Source: Candidatus Soleaferrea massiliensis AP7 (GTDB lineage: Bacteria; Bacillota; Clostridia; Oscillospirales; Ruminococcaceae). From it: a DNA stretch of 64,000 bases. Under the pieces are notes generated by a model that saw only the letters and a program-made list of their open reading frames with translations, did no database searches and was not told where the DNA came from. A program made the position numbers and the translations under genes. This document shows positions 52,658 through 62,158 of this stretch, piece by piece (position 1 is the stretch's first letter; the number at the start of each line of letters is the position of its first letter). The stretch lies in the NCBI RefSeq assembly GCF_000820765.1, contig NZ_CCYH01000012.1:30959-94958 (forward strand), given 5' to 3'.

Positions 52658-52788
52658 TCGGATGGATATTGATGAGAAAAGGCAGATTTTCTGTCTGTAA
52701 ACAAGTTCTCTGCAGAGCTGCGGAGGAAACCTTTTCGGCTGACAGCCGATCGACATCATTAAATCTTAATTTTAGGAGAGTTTGGATT

Positions 52789-53055
52789 ATGTTTGTGAAA
52801 GATGTTACAGTACAAAACCAAGTGGGACTGCATGCCCGTCCGGCAACATTTTTTATCCAAAAGGCCAATGAATACAAATCTTCTATCTGGATCGAGAAAG
52901 AAGAGCGCCGCGTCAATGCAAAGAGCCTGTTGGGTGTTCTGTCTTTGGGAATTGTAGGAGGTACCTCCATCAGGATTATCGCTGACGGCGCCGATGAGGA
53001 GCAGGCGGTAGACGGATTGGTAAAGCTTGTTGAGAGCGGATTTACGGAACAGTAA
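52789..53055 (+). CDS. HPr-family phosphocarrier protein
   Basis: The 88-residue protein has VGLHARPATFFIQKANEY with the phosphorylatable His15 region and NAKSLLGVLSLGI with the Ser46 region targeted by HPr kinase. Both sites are present, so it could serve the PTS and carbon catabolite control. It may be a true HPr or the Crh-like paralogue that sits near uvrC/whiA in some clostridia. AGGAGAG precedes the ATG. Confidence 0.93.
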   Translation: MFVKDVTVQNQVGLHARPATFFIQKANEYKSSIWIEKEERRVNAKSLLGVLSLGIVGGTSIRIIADGADEEQAVDGLVKLVESGFTEQ

Positions 53056-53139
53056 TCGGAGATATCCGAGCAGTGAATGATGCGTCGCCACACGTTGTGA
53101 TTGGCGGCGCTGTTTTACTATTTAGGGGAAGTTTTATCT

Positions 53140-54981
53140 ATGGAAAACAATCGTTTGGATTATCTGCGGCAGAAGGTGCTGCAGCTGCCGTTTTCGCCCG
53201 GCGTGTACATCATGAAGGACAAGTCCGGCGAGATCATCTACATCGGCAAGGCGAAGGCGCTCAAGAACCGCGTCAGCAGCTATTTCCGGTCGATCGACAA
53301 GCATACCGAAAAGGTGTACCGGATGGTCATGCATGTGCACGACTTCGACTACATTGTGACCGACAGTGAGTTCGAGGCGCTGGTGCTGGAATGCAGCCTG
53401 ATCAAGCGCCACTGCCCAAAATACAACATCCTGTTGAAGGATGACAAGGGATACCACTACATCCGCATTGAGACCGGGGAATTCGGCAAGATCCAGTGGG
53501 TCAAGCAGAAGCTCAGCGACGGCGCGGATTATCTGGGCCCCTACACCAGCTCCTATGCCGTCCGGAACGCGGTCGAGGAGGCGAACAAGGTCTTTATGCT
53601 GCCGACCTGCAGCCGCAGGTTCCCGCAGGACATTGGGAAGGGAAGGCCGTGCCTGAATTTTCACATCAAGCAGTGCATCGCGCCCTGCCGCGGCAGGATC
53701 ACCCCGGCGCAGTATGAGGAAATCAAGGAGGAGGCCATCCGGTTCCTCAAAAAGGGAAGCCAGTCCACCGTGACGCAGCTGACCGCGCAGATGAATGAGG
53801 CGGCCGAGGCGCTGGACTTTGAGAAAGCCGCCAGATACCGCGACCGCATCAGGTCCATCCAGAAGATTACGCAGCATCAGAAGGTCATCAACTCCAAGCT
53901 GAAGGAGCAGGATGTCATCGCGGTCGCGCAGAACGGCAAGAAAGCCTGTATTGTGCTGTTCAAATTCCGGGAGGGGCGCCTGGTGGACAAGAAGGATTTC
54001 ATGATCGGCGAGATCGAAAGCCTGGAATCCGCCCGCAGCGCGTTTTTAAGCCGTTATTATATGAATGAATCCGACATTCCGCGCCAGATCATGATCGACG
54101 GGGAATATGAGGACGCCGAATTGATCCTGCAGTATATCCGAGAGAAGGCCGGCAGAAAGGTGTACATCACGGTGCCGCAGCGCGGCGAGCAGCATAAGCT
54201 GACCGAGATGGCAAAGACCAACGCGGCCGAGATGCTGTCCCTGGGCAGCGCGCGGACCGGCAAGGAGCTGTCCGCGCTCGATGAGCTTGCCCGCCTGCTG
54301 GGACTCAAGGAGCCGCCCGCTTACATAGAGGCCTACGACATTTCAAACATCGGTTCGTCGGTCATCGTGTCCGGCATGGTGGTGTTTGAGGACGCGCGCC
54401 CGCTCAAGTCCAATTACCGCAAGTTCAACATCAAGTCGCTTTCCCAGCCGGACGACTACAGCGCCATGCGGGAAACCATCCAGCGCCGGATTGCGCGTTA
54501 TCTCGATGAAAACGACCATGACGCGGCTTTTTCGCGGCTGCCCGACCTCATTCTGCTGGATGGCGGAAAGGGACATGTATCGACCATTCTGCCGGTGATA
54601 CAGCAAAGCGGGCTTTCGATTCCCGTGTACGGCATGGTCAAGGACGACAAGCACCGCACCCGCGCCATTGCGGTGGACGGCGGGGAGATCGCGATCAATT
54701 CCCACCGCCGCGCCTTTACGCTGGTCAGCCAGATTCAGGACGAGGTGCACCGTTACACCTTTGCGTACAGCAGCAAAAAGCACACCAAAAGCTCTTTGGA
54801 ATCCTCCCTGACGCAGATTGAGGGCATCGGTCCTGCGCGCGCCAAGGCGCTGCTGAAGCAGTTTAAAACCCTCAAGGCGATCCGGGAGGCGGATGTCGCG
54901 GCGCTGCAGGAAGCGCCATCCATCAGCAAAACCGCAGCCGAAGCGGTGTACCGGCATTACCATGAAGAAGACGATCAATAG
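53140..54981 (+). CDS. uvrC: Excinuclease ABC subunit C
   Basis: The 613-residue repair endonuclease has an N-terminal GIY-YIG nuclease domain (SPGVYIMKDKSGEIIYIGKA), a Cys-rich CSRRFPQDIGKGRPCLNFHIKQC segment (key: RPCLNFHIKQC), a UVR domain near 200-235, the RNase H-like C-terminal nuclease (AYDISNIGSSVIVSGMVVFE, LILLDGGKGHVS) and tandem HhH motifs (IEGIGPARAKALLKQF). GGGGAAG precedes ATG 53140. Confidence 0.98.
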   Translation: MENNRLDYLRQKVLQLPFSPGVYIMKDKSGEIIYIGKAKALKNRVSSYFRSIDKHTEKVYRMVMHVHDFDYIVTDSEFEALVLECSLIKRHCPKYNILLKDDKGYHYIRIETGEFGKIQWVKQKLSDGADYLGPYTSSYAVRNAVEEANKVFMLPTCSRRFPQDIGKGRPCLNFHIKQCIAPCRGRITPAQYEEIKEEAIRFLKKGSQSTVTQLTAQMNEAAEALDFEKAARYRDRIRSIQKITQHQKVINSKLKEQDVIAVAQNGKKACIVLFKFREGRLVDKKDFMIGEIESLESARSAFLSRYYMNESDIPRQIMIDGEYEDAELILQYIREKAGRKVYITVPQRGEQHKLTEMAKTNAAEMLSLGSARTGKELSALDELARLLGLKEPPAYIEAYDISNIGSSVIVSGMVVFEDARPLKSNYRKFNIKSLSQPDDYSAMRETIQRRIARYLDENDHDAAFSRLPDLILLDGGKGHVSTILPVIQQSGLSIPVYGMVKDDKHRTRAIAVDGGEIAINSHRRAFTLVSQIQDEVHRYTFAYSSKKHTKSSLESSLTQIEGIGPARAKALLKQFKTLKAIREADVAALQEAPSISKTAAEAVYRHYHEEDDQ

Positions 54982-55135
54982 GCAAAAAGATCAGGGTGGA
55001 TGGATTTGAAAGTCTCTGCGGGCCGGCAGACCGCAGGAACGGAGGTTTCGGTGTCATACAGGACGGGCAGCAGCACGGCCACAAACAGCCCAAACCCGCA
55101 AAAAGCGGGGGATATCAGTTTGCAATAGAGCCGTG

Positions 55136-55254
55136 ACCTTCACGCACTGCACATCTGGATGCTGGGTGCTTCCGGTAAACAGAATGCAGCAACTGTAAGA
55201 TTCCTTTCCAAATTGAAACAATTGGGCATCTTTTCGGGTAATGGTATTGACAAT
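55136..55254. repeat. Direct repeat, first copy
   Basis: About 119 bp running ACCTTCACG, GGGTGCTTCCGG, CTTTCCAAATTGAAACAATTG, TTTTCGGG, TATTGACAAT. A second copy of about 112 bp lies 68 bp further on with about 75% identity by eye. Confidence 0.8.
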
Positions 55255-55321
55255 ATGGACAGGATTCAGCAAGACAGCTGGAAACGGTGAAGCAGGGCAA
55301 CCGACCTTTCACAAAGATGCA

Positions 55322-55433
55322 ACCTTCACGAACGTCCTATGCCGGGTGCTTCCGGAAAACAGGATGAAGAATCTGCAAGGTTTCTTTCCAAATTGACACA
55401 ATCGACATTTTTTCGGGCAATTGTATTGACAAT
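55322..55433. repeat. Direct repeat, second copy, carrying the rsmD -35 box
   Basis: It matches 55136-55254. Its terminal TATTGACAAT supplies TTGACA for the rsmD promoter; the first copy ends the same way but lacks a -10 box after it. The block is non-coding on both strands. Confidence 0.8.
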
Positions 55434-55454
55434 CGCCCTTTTGTATAGAATAAT
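55426..55454 (+). promoter_or_regulatory. rsmD-coaD promoter
   Basis: TTGACA (55426-55431), 17-nt spacer, AATAAT (55449-55454). Confidence 0.65.
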
Positions 55455-55490
55455 AGGGATAACATGATTACGAAATAAAGGGGAAACATC

Positions 55491-56036
55491 ATGAGAGTGA
55501 TTACAGGATCAGCAAGAGGCAGGAAGCTGACGGCTCCGCAGGGGCTTTCCACCCGGCCGACCGCTGATATGATCAAAGAGGCGATCTTTAACAGTATCCA
55601 GTTTGAAACCGAGCAGGCGCGGGTGCTGGATCTGTTTGCGGGTTCCGGCCAGCTGGGCATCGAGGCGCTCAGCCGCGGCGCGGCGTTCTGCATCTTTGTG
55701 GACAGCAGCCGCGAGTGCCAGAACATCATCAAGCAGAATGTGGCCGCGACCGGATTGGCGCAGAAAGCGCGCATCGCCGCGATGGATGCCTTCGCATTCC
55801 TGCAGTCCACCAACGAACAGTTCGACATTGTTCTGCTCGACCCGCCGTATGAACAGGGCCTGGTGGTTAAGGCGCTGCCGCTGGTGGCCCAGAAGATGAA
55901 CGACGGCGGCGTGATCTTCTGTGAAACCGACAGGCGTGAGGACCTTCCTGAGACGGCCGGCGATTTTGTAAAGTTCCGCGAACGCCGCCACGGAAAAATT
56001 AAGCTGACCTCTTACCGAAAAGGGGAAGTGTTGTGA
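55491..56036 (+). CDS. rsmD: 16S rRNA (guanine(966)-N2)-methyltransferase RsmD
   Basis: The 181-residue class I methyltransferase has RVITGSARGRKL at the N-terminus, SAM motif VLDLFAGSGQLGIEALSRGA and catalytic LLDPPYE. It modifies G966 of 16S rRNA. The stop overlaps the GTG start of coaD, the common rsmD-coaD pair. Confidence 0.96.
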   Translation: MRVITGSARGRKLTAPQGLSTRPTADMIKEAIFNSIQFETEQARVLDLFAGSGQLGIEALSRGAAFCIFVDSSRECQNIIKQNVAATGLAQKARIAAMDAFAFLQSTNEQFDIVLLDPPYEQGLVVKALPLVAQKMNDGGVIFCETDRREDLPETAGDFVKFRERRHGKIKLTSYRKGEVL

Positions 56037-56518
56037 TTGCGGTCTGTCCCGGCAGCTTTGATCCGATCACAAACGGACATCTGAACATCATCCGCCGCAC
56101 AGCCAAGCTGTTTGACCGGGTGGTGGTGCTGGTTTCGACGAATCCAAGCAAACAGGTATCCTTTACAACGGATGAGCGGGTTGATCTGATCCGGCGGTCG
56201 GTGGAAGGCATCGGGAACATCGTGGTGGATTCATCGGACGGGCTGTTGGCGGATTACGCAAAACAGCACGGCATCCGGGCGATTGTCAAGGGACTGCGCG
56301 CGGTGTCGGATTTCGAGTATGAATTCCAGATGGCGCTTGCCAATAAAAAGATAGACGACGAGCTGGAAACGGTATTCCTGACCTGTTCGGCGGAAAATAT
56401 GTTTTTGAGCTCCAGCCTGGTTAAGCAGCTTGCATCCTTCCGGGCGGATATCTCAGATTTCATTCCGCCCGCCATTTTGAAGGATGTTGAAGACCGCCTG
56501 TTTCCGGCTGAGAAATAA
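56033..56518 (+). CDS. coaD: Phosphopantetheine adenylyltransferase
   Basis: CoaD catalyses the penultimate step of coenzyme A synthesis. The 161-residue protein has CPGSFDPITNGHLNIIRR with the TxGH nucleotidyltransferase motif and MFLSSSLVKQ corresponding to the second (ISSS-V-K) motif. The start is GTG at 56033, overlapping rsmD (GTGA). Confidence 0.97.
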   Translation: MIAVCPGSFDPITNGHLNIIRRTAKLFDRVVVLVSTNPSKQVSFTTDERVDLIRRSVEGIGNIVVDSSDGLLADYAKQHGIRAIVKGLRAVSDFEYEFQMALANKKIDDELETVFLTCSAENMFLSSSLVKQLASFRADISDFIPPAILKDVEDRLFPAEK

Positions 56519-56588
56519 CATGAAGTGTGGGGATGCGGAAACGGATATTTGATGTTTCTGTATGTGATAGAGAAGGGAGATGCCAATA

Positions 56589-57053
56589 TTGACAAAGATC
56601 GATGATTTACTGGACGCAATGGATGATCTGTTCGACAAAGCGTGGAACCTGCCGCTGACCGGCGGAAAGTGCGCGGTCGATGTGGAGGAGGCCAGAAACC
56701 TGCTGGAGGAAATCCGGCTGAACCTGCCGCTGGAGGTCAAGCAGGCGAAGGCGATTGTCAAGGACCGCAATGAGATTGTGGAGATGGCAAGGGAGGAAGC
56801 GCAGGGCATCGTCTCCCGCGCGAAGGACAAGGCGGCCAAGCTGGTCAACCAGGAGGATATCCTCAAGCAGGCCAACACCAAGGCGAACGAGCTACTCAAT
56901 CAGGCCGCTGTGAAGGCGCGCGAGGTGCGCCAGGGCGCCAATGAATATGCCCAGCAGGTGCTGCGCGATACCGAAGAGGTGCTGTCCACATCTTACAACC
57001 AGGTCAAACACACCCGCCAGGTGCTGCACGGCAACAAGACGGGGACAAAATAA
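56589..57053 (+). CDS. Coiled-coil protein downstream of coaD (ATPase-subunit-like)
   Basis: The 154-residue protein is mostly alpha-helical with a long Ala/Lys/Glu coiled coil (AREEAQGIVSRAKDKAAKLV, QANTKANELLNQAAVKAREV), resembling the stalk subunits of ATPases (subunit B or H type). Similar genes follow coaD in other clostridia. The TTG at 56589 has AAGGGAG at good distance; ATG 56580 abuts the SD. Function unknown. Confidence 0.75.
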   Translation: MTKIDDLLDAMDDLFDKAWNLPLTGGKCAVDVEEARNLLEEIRLNLPLEVKQAKAIVKDRNEIVEMAREEAQGIVSRAKDKAAKLVNQEDILKQANTKANELLNQAAVKAREVRQGANEYAQQVLRDTEEVLSTSYNQVKHTRQVLHGNKTGTK

Positions 57054-57068
57054 TACGTTTGAAGAAAG

Positions 57069-57097
57069 AACGCTGCATCGTGTTTGATGCAGCGTTT
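57069..57097 (+). terminator. Intrinsic terminator after the coiled-coil gene
   Basis: AACGCTGCATC pairs with GATGCAGCGTT, followed by TCTGTATCTTTT. Confidence 0.85.
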
Positions 57098-57197
57098 CTG
57101 TATCTTTTGCGGTTTGACAGAAAGACAGATATGTTAGTCCAGCTCATTCACTCTGTTCAGAACATAGCATGTGCTATTGGAAGGGCCATCTTGACAG

Positions 57198-57231
57198 ATG
57201 CTCTGTTGTGCGCATATGCTCAACAGAGCAT
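57198..57231. other. Unassigned hairpin
   Basis: ATGCTCTGTTG pairs perfectly with CAACAGAGCAT around a 12-nt loop, between two convergent terminators. There is no T-run. Its role is unknown. Confidence 0.5.
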
Positions 57232-57234
57232 TAC

Positions 57235-57280
57235 AAAAGGCCCGGCACATCTCCGTCATCGAAGATGTGTCGGGCCTTTT
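57235..57280 (-). terminator. Intrinsic terminator after glnS
   Basis: AAAAGGCCCGGCACATCT pairs with AGATGTGTCGGGCCTTTT (one G-U), just beyond the glnS stop. Confidence 0.9.
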
Positions 57281-57284
57281 GATC

Positions 57285-58940
57285 TTATTTTTTCTTCGCG
57301 TAGCTGTCTTTCAGGTTGACGATGCTGCCGAAGACGTTGTCATATTTAGTATCCTTGCAGAAGTAGCCGATGCGTACAAACTGGAAGCGTTCTCCCGGCT
57401 TTGCGTCCTTCAGCGACGGTTCCATCTTGCAGTTCGCATAGACCTTTTTGGATTCCGGATTCAGATAGTCGTCGTAGGTCTTGTCTTCCGGGATGGCGTT
57501 CACATTCTCAATGGTAAACAGCTTGTCGTACATGTGGATGGTGGCATCGAACGCCTGCGCGGCGCTGACCCAGTGGATGGTTCCCTTGATCTTGCGGCCG
57601 TCCGGCGGATTCTGGCCCTTCGTTTCGGGATCATAGGTGCATTTCACTTCGATGACCTCGCCGTTTTCATCCTTGACGAAATCCTCGCATTTGACGACGT
57701 AGCTTCCCATCAGCCGCACCTCGCCGCCGGGCTTGAGCCGGAAGAACTTGGAGGGCGGGTTTTCCAAGAAGTCGGTCTTCTCAATGTAGATTTCGCGGGA
57801 GAACGGAACCTCGCGGCTGCCCATCGATTCGTCGTTCGGATGGTTTGGCAGCGTAAAGTACTCGACCTTGCCTTCCGGATAGTTCGTGATGGTCACCTTC
57901 AAAGGGTCCATGACCGCGATGCGGCGCGGCGCGGCTGTGTTCAGCTCGTCGCGGATGCAGTGCTCGAGCAGGCCGATGTCCACAAGGTTGTAGGCCTTCG
58001 AGATGCCGGCCATGGTGACGAAATTGCGGATGGAAGACGGCGTGTAGCCGCGGCGGCGAAGGCCGCTCAATGTCGGCATGCGCGGGTCGTCCCAGCCGTC
58101 GACGATGTTTGTTTCGACCAGCTGGCGGAGATAGCGCTTGCTCATGACGGTATAGGACATGTTGAGCCGCGCGAATTCATACTGATGCGGCTTCTTCTCA
58201 AAATCGATATTGTTTACCACCCAGTCATAAAGCGGGCGGTGATTCTCAAATTCCAGCGAACAGCAGGAATGGGTGATGCCCTCGATCGCGTCCTGGATCG
58301 GATGCGCGAAGTCATACAGCGGATAGATGCACCACTTGTTTCCCTGCCGGTGGTGCTCCTTGCGGGAAATGCGGTAGATCGCCGGATCGCGCATGTTCAT
58401 GTTCGGCGACGCCATGTCGATCTTTGCGCGCAGGGTGCAGAAGCCGTCCGGGAACGCGCCGTTCTTCATGCGTTCGAACAGCTCGAGGTTCTCCTCGATG
58501 CTGCGGTCGCGGTACGGGCTGTTTTTGCCCGGCGTGGTCAGCGTGCCGCGGTATGCGCGCATCTCCTCCTGGTTCAGGTCGCAGACGTATGCCTTGCCGT
58601 CTTTGATCAGCTTGACCGCGTATTCGTAGCACTGATCAAAGTAGTCCGAACCGTAGAAGATGCCGCCGTTCGGTTCGGCGCCCAGCCAGCAGATGTCCTC
58701 ATAGATCGACTTGACGTACTCGTCGTCCTCTTTGGCCGGGTTGGTGTCGTCGTACCGCAGGTTGAACAGGCCGCCGTACTTCTGCGCGGCCATGTAGTTG
58801 ATCAGAATCGCCTTGGCGCTGCCGATGTGCAGGTAGCCGTTCGGTTCGGGCGGGAAACGGGTGTGGATTCTGTCCGAAAACCCGTTCTCCAAATCCCGGT
58901 CGATGATATCGTGTATAAAGTTCGCATTGCCTTCCGCCAT
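57285..58940 (-). CDS. glnS: Glutaminyl-tRNA synthetase
   Basis: The 551-residue class I synthetase has the HIGH-like motif [30 protein letters not shown], the KMSKS-like [11 protein letters not shown] and the GlnRS anticodon-binding beta-barrels at the C-terminus. Direct glutaminylation means GatCAB is not needed for Gln-tRNA. It starts directly after the gltX stop (TAAATG), so both synthetases are made from one transcript. Confidence 0.97.
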   Translation of the reverse strand: MAEGNANFIHDIIDRDLENGFSDRIHTRFPPEPNGYLHIGSAKAILINYMAAQKYGGLFNLRYDDTNPAKEDDEYVKSIYEDICWLGAEPNGGIFYGSDYFDQCYEYAVKLIKDGKAYVCDLNQEEMRAYRGTLTTPGKNSPYRDRSIEENLELFERMKNGAFPDGFCTLRAKIDMASPNMNMRDPAIYRISRKEHHRQGNKWCIYPLYDFAHPIQDAIEGITHSCCSLEFENHRPLYDWVVNNIDFEKKPHQYEFARLNMSYTVMSKRYLRQLVETNIVDGWDDPRMPTLSGLRRRGYTPSSIRNFVTMAGISKAYNLVDIGLLEHCIRDELNTAAPRRIAVMDPLKVTITNYPEGKVEYFTLPNHPNDESMGSREVPFSREIYIEKTDFLENPPSKFFRLKPGGEVRLMGSYVVKCEDFVKDENGEVIEVKCTYDPETKGQNPPDGRKIKGTIHWVSAAQAFDATIHMYDKLFTIENVNAIPEDKTYDDYLNPESKKVYANCKMEPSLKDAKPGERFQFVRIGYFCKDTKYDNVFGSIVNLKDSYAKKK

Positions 58941-60602
58941 TTACTCATTCGCTCCTTCTATCCTTGCTGCGGCGTCCCTCAGCCTGCTGAGGACCCGCTC
59001 TTTTCCAATGATTTTCATGACCTCGTACATGTCCGGGGAATTCTGCCGGCCGGATACCGCGACGCGCAGCACCATGCTGATATCGCCGACATGTCCCTTG
59101 TACTGGTCCGGGTTGTTCTTGTATTCCTTCGGCTTCGCCGCATATCCAAGCGAAACGCCAAGCTCTGTGATTTTATTGAACCAGTCGTTCTGGTCGTCGT
59201 CCTCATTGTAGATATCCTGGTACCGCGTGAGGATTTCGATGCAGTCTTCCTTCGATACATTCTCCGGGTATTCATAGACCGGCTGGAACAGCTCGTCGTA
59301 GAAGAAGTCGAGATATCCCTTCACATCGCCGAGTACCGCGAAGTCCTTGCGCGGCTTTTTGCCGCCGCGTCCGATGTTCAGGATCGATACCGCGTAATCG
59401 CGGTCGCCGCTGAGCAGTGCGTGCAGCTCGGCGTCGTACTGCTTCGACCAGTCAAGCGCCAGTTCATAGACCTGCGCGGCCGGCATGCGGCTCATCGTGT
59501 TTTTGCTGACATCCTGCAGCTTGTCGAGATCGAACAGCGCGCCGGAGGTACTCATCTTGTTCGTCGTGAACGCAAATTCCTTATAGTCTTTATCCGGATT
59601 CTGCATCCGCCATTCCTCGTAGTTCGAGTTCAGCAGCGTCATCAGATATTCCATCAGGCATTCGACCGGATAGCCCTCTTTGTGGTAGAAGTCCAGCGCC
59701 AGCTCCGGATCTTTGCGCTTCGAAAGCTTGCGTTTGGAGCTGCCGTCCATCTTCATAAGCTGGGCGGTGTGCACATAGTTCGGCGCTTTCCATCCGAGCG
59801 CCTTGAACAGCTCGACATGGATCGGCAGGGTTGCAAGCCATTCCTCGCCGCGCACAACATGGGTCGTGCGCATTAAATGGTCGTCCACGACATGCGCGAA
59901 GTGATAGGTCGGGATGCCGTCGGATTTGAGCAGCACCACATCCTGGTCGTTCCACGGCATGTCGAGCTTTCCCTTGACCGCATCCTTGAGCTGGAACCGC
60001 CGCTGGCCGTCCCCTTCGGAACGAAGACGCAGTACATAGGGCTTTCCTTCCCGGAGATTCTGCTCGATCTCCTCGAGCGCCGCGTCGCGGTGGACAGCCC
60101 ATCTGCCGTAATAGCCGAAGTTTTCCTTCTGTGCCTCCTGCTGGCGGCGCATCTCCTCCAGATCCTCTTCAGTGCAGAAGCACGGGTAAGCGCGGCCGTC
60201 CTGCACAAGCTTTTTGGCGAACACCTTGTAGATGTCTGCGCGCTCCCGCTGCCGGTACGGGCCGTAATTTCCGTTGTCGCCTTCGACCGTCGCACCCTCG
60301 TCGAAGTCCAGGCCAAACCGCTGGAACACATCGATGATCATCTCCACGCCGCCTTCGACCGCGCGTTTTAAATCGGTGTCCTCGATGCGCAGATAGAACA
60401 CGCCGCCGCTTTGATGAGCCAGCCGCTCGTCCACAATTGCGCCGAACAGGTTGCCCAGATGCATGAATCCGGTCGGGCTGGGGGCCATACGGGTGACCCG
60501 TGCGCCTTCAGGAAGCTGCCGGGGCGGGTATCGTTCCTCGATCTGCTGCGGGGTTTCGGTGATGTCGCCGAACAACAGCTCGGCCAGCCTGTTAGTATCC
60601 AT
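58941..60602 (-). CDS. gltX: Glutamate-tRNA ligase
   Basis: The 553-residue GluRS has MAPSPTGFMHLGNLFGAI (HIGH-like), YLRIEDTDLKRAVEGG, CFCTEEDLEEMRRQQEA, HVVRGEEWLATLPIH and KRKLSKRKDPELAL (KMSKS-like). The C-terminal helical domain contains MSTSGALFDLDKL and LGVSLGYAAK. The length exceeds the usual 480-500, as in the longer clostridial form that lies next to GlnRS. It has its own promoter and leader hairpin. Confidence 0.96.
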   Translation of the reverse strand: MDTNRLAELLFGDITETPQQIEERYPPRQLPEGARVTRMAPSPTGFMHLGNLFGAIVDERLAHQSGGVFYLRIEDTDLKRAVEGGVEMIIDVFQRFGLDFDEGATVEGDNGNYGPYRQRERADIYKVFAKKLVQDGRAYPCFCTEEDLEEMRRQQEAQKENFGYYGRWAVHRDAALEEIEQNLREGKPYVLRLRSEGDGQRRFQLKDAVKGKLDMPWNDQDVVLLKSDGIPTYHFAHVVDDHLMRTTHVVRGEEWLATLPIHVELFKALGWKAPNYVHTAQLMKMDGSSKRKLSKRKDPELALDFYHKEGYPVECLMEYLMTLLNSNYEEWRMQNPDKDYKEFAFTTNKMSTSGALFDLDKLQDVSKNTMSRMPAAQVYELALDWSKQYDAELHALLSGDRDYAVSILNIGRGGKKPRKDFAVLGDVKGYLDFFYDELFQPVYEYPENVSKEDCIEILTRYQDIYNEDDDQNDWFNKITELGVSLGYAAKPKEYKNNPDQYKGHVGDISMVLRVAVSGRQNSPDMYEVMKIIGKERVLSRLRDAAARIEGANE

Positions 60603-60634
60603 GAAGCTTCATCCTTTTATATGAGTTTATAGAA

Positions 60635-60670
60635 TAAAAAATTCTCCCGCCCATCCCATGGGATGCAGGA
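60635..60670 (-). terminator. Attenuator-like hairpin in the gltX leader
   Basis: On the minus strand TCCTGCATCCC pairs with GGGATGGGCGGGA and is followed by GAATTTTTTATT, about 35 nt before the gltX ATG. No T-box consensus is visible in the leader, which is only about 120 nt. Confidence 0.6.
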
Positions 60671-60730
60671 AAATCCTTGAACCGGCGCCGGACAGATACC
60701 GTTCGCCGTTTACAATTGTTGTACTGACTT

Positions 60731-60759
60731 AGCATACCATATTTTTGTCGGAAATTCAA
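60731..60759 (-). promoter_or_regulatory. gltX-glnS promoter
   Basis: Minus-strand TTGAAT (60759-60754), 17-nt spacer, TATGCT (60736-60731). Confidence 0.7.
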
Positions 60760-60847
60760 CCATTCAGACGATCGTACCGTGGATTTCTTGCAGGTAAAGA
60801 CAAAAAACTGCATCTGATGTGCAGGCTGGCGGGATATATCCGGGGTT

Positions 60848-60950
60848 GGCGAAGCGTATTTGGGAATGGCAGAGCGTATTCGGGAGTGGCAAAGCGTATT
60901 CGAAAGTGGCGGAGTGTGTTTGGGAGTAGCGGAGCGTATCCGGAAGTTGG
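60848..60950. repeat. Tandem 20-bp repeat, five units
   Basis: Units of exactly 20 bp follow GGC(g/a)(a/g)AGCGTATTcGGGAGT with a few changes, starting at 60848. The array then decays into related text up to about 61030. The period is not a multiple of three and no frame is conserved, so it is a non-coding minisatellite. The rest of 60760-61200 holds no gene. Confidence 0.85.
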
Positions 60951-61204
60951 AAATGTATATGGGCAGGTTGGCGGAGAAAATTTGCATGCTGGCGGGCATA
61001 CCCGGAAGCGGGCGGGATATATCCATATGCAGGTGCAGCAAATCCAATGGGGGAGACGAACCATGATGAAAGCGGTAAGCGTTTTCAGGGAATTCTCTTT
61101 TGCAAAAGGGTACAGGATGTCTGCAGAGACAGAATCTCTCCAAGCAGGATAGCGGCCGATGAAAAAAGAATTTAAATCCTGGGAGAAAAAAGCGGTATAT
61201 CGCA

Positions 61205-61233
61205 TTGCTTTGTGCGGATATATATATTATAAT
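61205..61233 (+). promoter_or_regulatory. degV promoter
   Basis: TTGCTT (61205-61210), 17-nt spacer, TATAAT (61228-61233). Confidence 0.72.
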
Positions 61234-61287
61234 GAATAAAACGTGAAGTCAGTCTTTCACGAAAACTGTTAGGAAGTGTGGACCATC

Positions 61288-62157
61288 ATGAATGAATTTA
61301 TACTGAGTACCGACAGTACGGCGGACATCCCCGATCATCTTTTGAAGGAACATCAAATCGCCGTGGCAAACATCACCTATCGGGTAGATGATGTGAACTA
61401 TCTGGGCGCTGACCATAAAAAACTGACCGATCCGGAGTTTTATCAAAAGATGCGTGAGGGCAGTACGCCGCAGACTTCGCAGGTCACGCCGGAGCAGGCG
61501 CTGAATTTCTTTGAGGAGCTGCTCAAAGAGGGCAGGGATATCCTGCACCTGACCTTTTCCTCCGCGCTCAGCGGCACCTACAACAGCATGAAGATGGCTG
61601 CCGAGGAGCTGCGGGAAAAATATCCGGAACAGAAGATCATCGTGATCGATTCCCTGTGCGCTTCGATGGGAGAGGCGCTGTTCGTCTGCTATGCGGCATG
61701 GAAGCGCAAGGAAGGCCTGTCCATCGATGAGACGGCCGATTACCTGAAGGAAATCCGGCTGCATCTCTGCCATGGATTCACCGTGGAGGACCTCAAATAC
61801 CTGCACCGCGGCGGCAGGGTGTCCAAGGCGTCGGCCATTGTCGGTTCGGTGCTGGGCATCAAGCCGATCCTACATGTCGACGACGAGGGCAGGCTGGTTC
61901 CGATCTCCAAGGTGCGCGGCCGCAGGCAGTCGCTGAACGCGTTGGTCGACTATATGGGTGAGCGGTACGAGGCATACGGCAAGCAGCCGGTATTCATCAG
62001 CCACGGGGACTGCATCAAGGATGCCGAGTATGTCGCGTCACAGGTGAAAGAACGGTTCGGCATCAGCGACTTCACCATCCACTTCATCGGTCCGGCCATC
62101 GGCTCCCATTCCGGCCCAGGCACCGTCGCGATCTTCTTCCTGGGTTCCAAGCGCTGA
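61288..62157 (+). CDS. DegV-family fatty-acid-binding protein
   Basis: The 289-residue protein has the two-domain DegV fold: ILSTDSTADIPDHLL at the start, TSQVTPEQALNFFEELL, LTFSSALSGTYNSMKMA, then FTVEDLKYLHRGGRVSKASA, GSVLGIKPILHVDDEGRL and HGDCIKDAEYV. Family members (FakB) present fatty acids to the kinase FakA; FakA is not in the window. ATG 61288 is preferred to an upstream GTG. Confidence 0.95.
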   Translation: MNEFILSTDSTADIPDHLLKEHQIAVANITYRVDDVNYLGADHKKLTDPEFYQKMREGSTPQTSQVTPEQALNFFEELLKEGRDILHLTFSSALSGTYNSMKMAAEELREKYPEQKIIVIDSLCASMGEALFVCYAAWKRKEGLSIDETADYLKEIRLHLCHGFTVEDLKYLHRGGRVSKASAIVGSVLGIKPILHVDDEGRLVPISKVRGRRQSLNALVDYMGERYEAYGKQPVFISHGDCIKDAEYVASQVKERFGISDFTIHFIGPAIGSHSGPGTVAIFFLGSKR

Positions 62158-62158
62158 G

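Noticed and set aside
57198..59876. An 890-codon open frame antisense to glnS and part of gltX
   Set aside because: Both sense-strand synthetases have full motifs; the antisense product is low-complexity Val/Arg/Ala text.
60603..60730. T-box leader for gltX
   Set aside because: The leader is too short and lacks the AGGGTGGNACCGCG box.
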